Assembly (NCBI RefSeq): GCF_007830455.1
Contig: NZ_VLLB01000004.1
Span: 491,916 to 555,915, forward strand
DNA: 64,000 bases
Reading direction: 5' to 3'
Source: Pseudoduganella lurida
GTDB taxonomy: Bacteria > Pseudomonadota > Gammaproteobacteria > Burkholderiales > Burkholderiaceae_D
Shown here: positions 63,694 to 64,000 of the stretch, piece after piece
Layout: each line of letters starts with the position of its first letter
How positions within the stretch are numbered: position 1 is the stretch's first letter
Notes under the pieces: generated by a model
The model's input: the letters and a program-made list of their open reading frames with translations, nothing else
Databases searched by the model: none
What the model was told of the DNA's origin: nothing
Program-made: the position numbers and the translations under genes

Positions 63694-64000
<307 letters not shown>

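Overview
The window is high-GC chromosomal DNA from a betaproteobacterium. It most resembles an Oxalobacteraceae member of the Massilia/Duganella/Telluria type. This placement is an inference from gene content: many TonB-dependent receptors (TBDRs), the glnA-DUF4124-ntrB-ntrC block, the aroG/tldD/nitrilase/yhdP/glnE neighbourhood, an intracellular PHA depolymerase and a soluble RnfB coupled to nth. No rRNA, tRNA or CRISPR array was recognised.

Layout. 1-11.2 kb: the end of one TBDR and three complete TBDRs on the + strand, with aroG (DAHP synthase) on the - strand among them. aroG has a leader peptide rich in Phe/Tyr/Trp codons and an intrinsic terminator, the layout of a transcription attenuator. 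11.2-20.8 kb: housekeeping genes tldD, a nitrilase-family amidase and yhdP (-), then divergent glnE (+). 21.0-31.0 kb: a fifth TBDR, a tkt-gap pair (-), rsmE (+) and an Oar-like TBDR with a carboxypeptidase-regulatory domain (-). 31.7-34.5 kb: an FAD-dependent oxidoreductase (+) and corA (-). The corA Shine-Dalgarno sequence lies inside a terminator-like hairpin. 34.7-40.2 kb: the nitrogen control block ntrC, ntrB, a DUF4124 gene and glnA (-), with an NtrC site and a sigma-54 promoter in front of glnA, then a divergent rhodanese gene. 40.3-52.3 kb, all on the - strand: another TBDR, a TAXI-type binding protein, an unusual class A penicillin-binding protein, a CinA-like/EI24 pair, and a three-gene unit (beta-propeller, polysaccharide deacetylase, sterol desaturase-like). 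52.6-64.0 kb: FKBP, a lipoprotein, an anti-sigma-like protein, HU, ACBP, a PHA-region protein, a Na+/H+ antiporter, an M4-like protease with an emfourin-like partner, fdxA with a ferredoxin-NADP reductase, phaZ, rnfB-nth, and the end of an IS110-family transposase.

The genes form a few working groups. glnA, ntrBC and glnE cover synthesis, adenylylation and transcriptional control of glutamine synthetase. aroG appears to be under aromatic amino acid attenuation. fdxA/fpr and rnfB/nth are iron-sulfur electron-transfer pairs. phaZ and the PHA-region protein belong to polyester storage. The TBDRs stand alone, without partner transporters or enzymes.

Intergenic gaps carry a scattered family of palindromes built from GGGGACAG, GGTGCC-GGCACC and GTGTCA blocks. 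They look like REP/REPIN-type elements. The most unusual regulatory structures are the aroG leader, the corA hairpin, and a 54-bp tandem duplication of the 3' end of phaZ.
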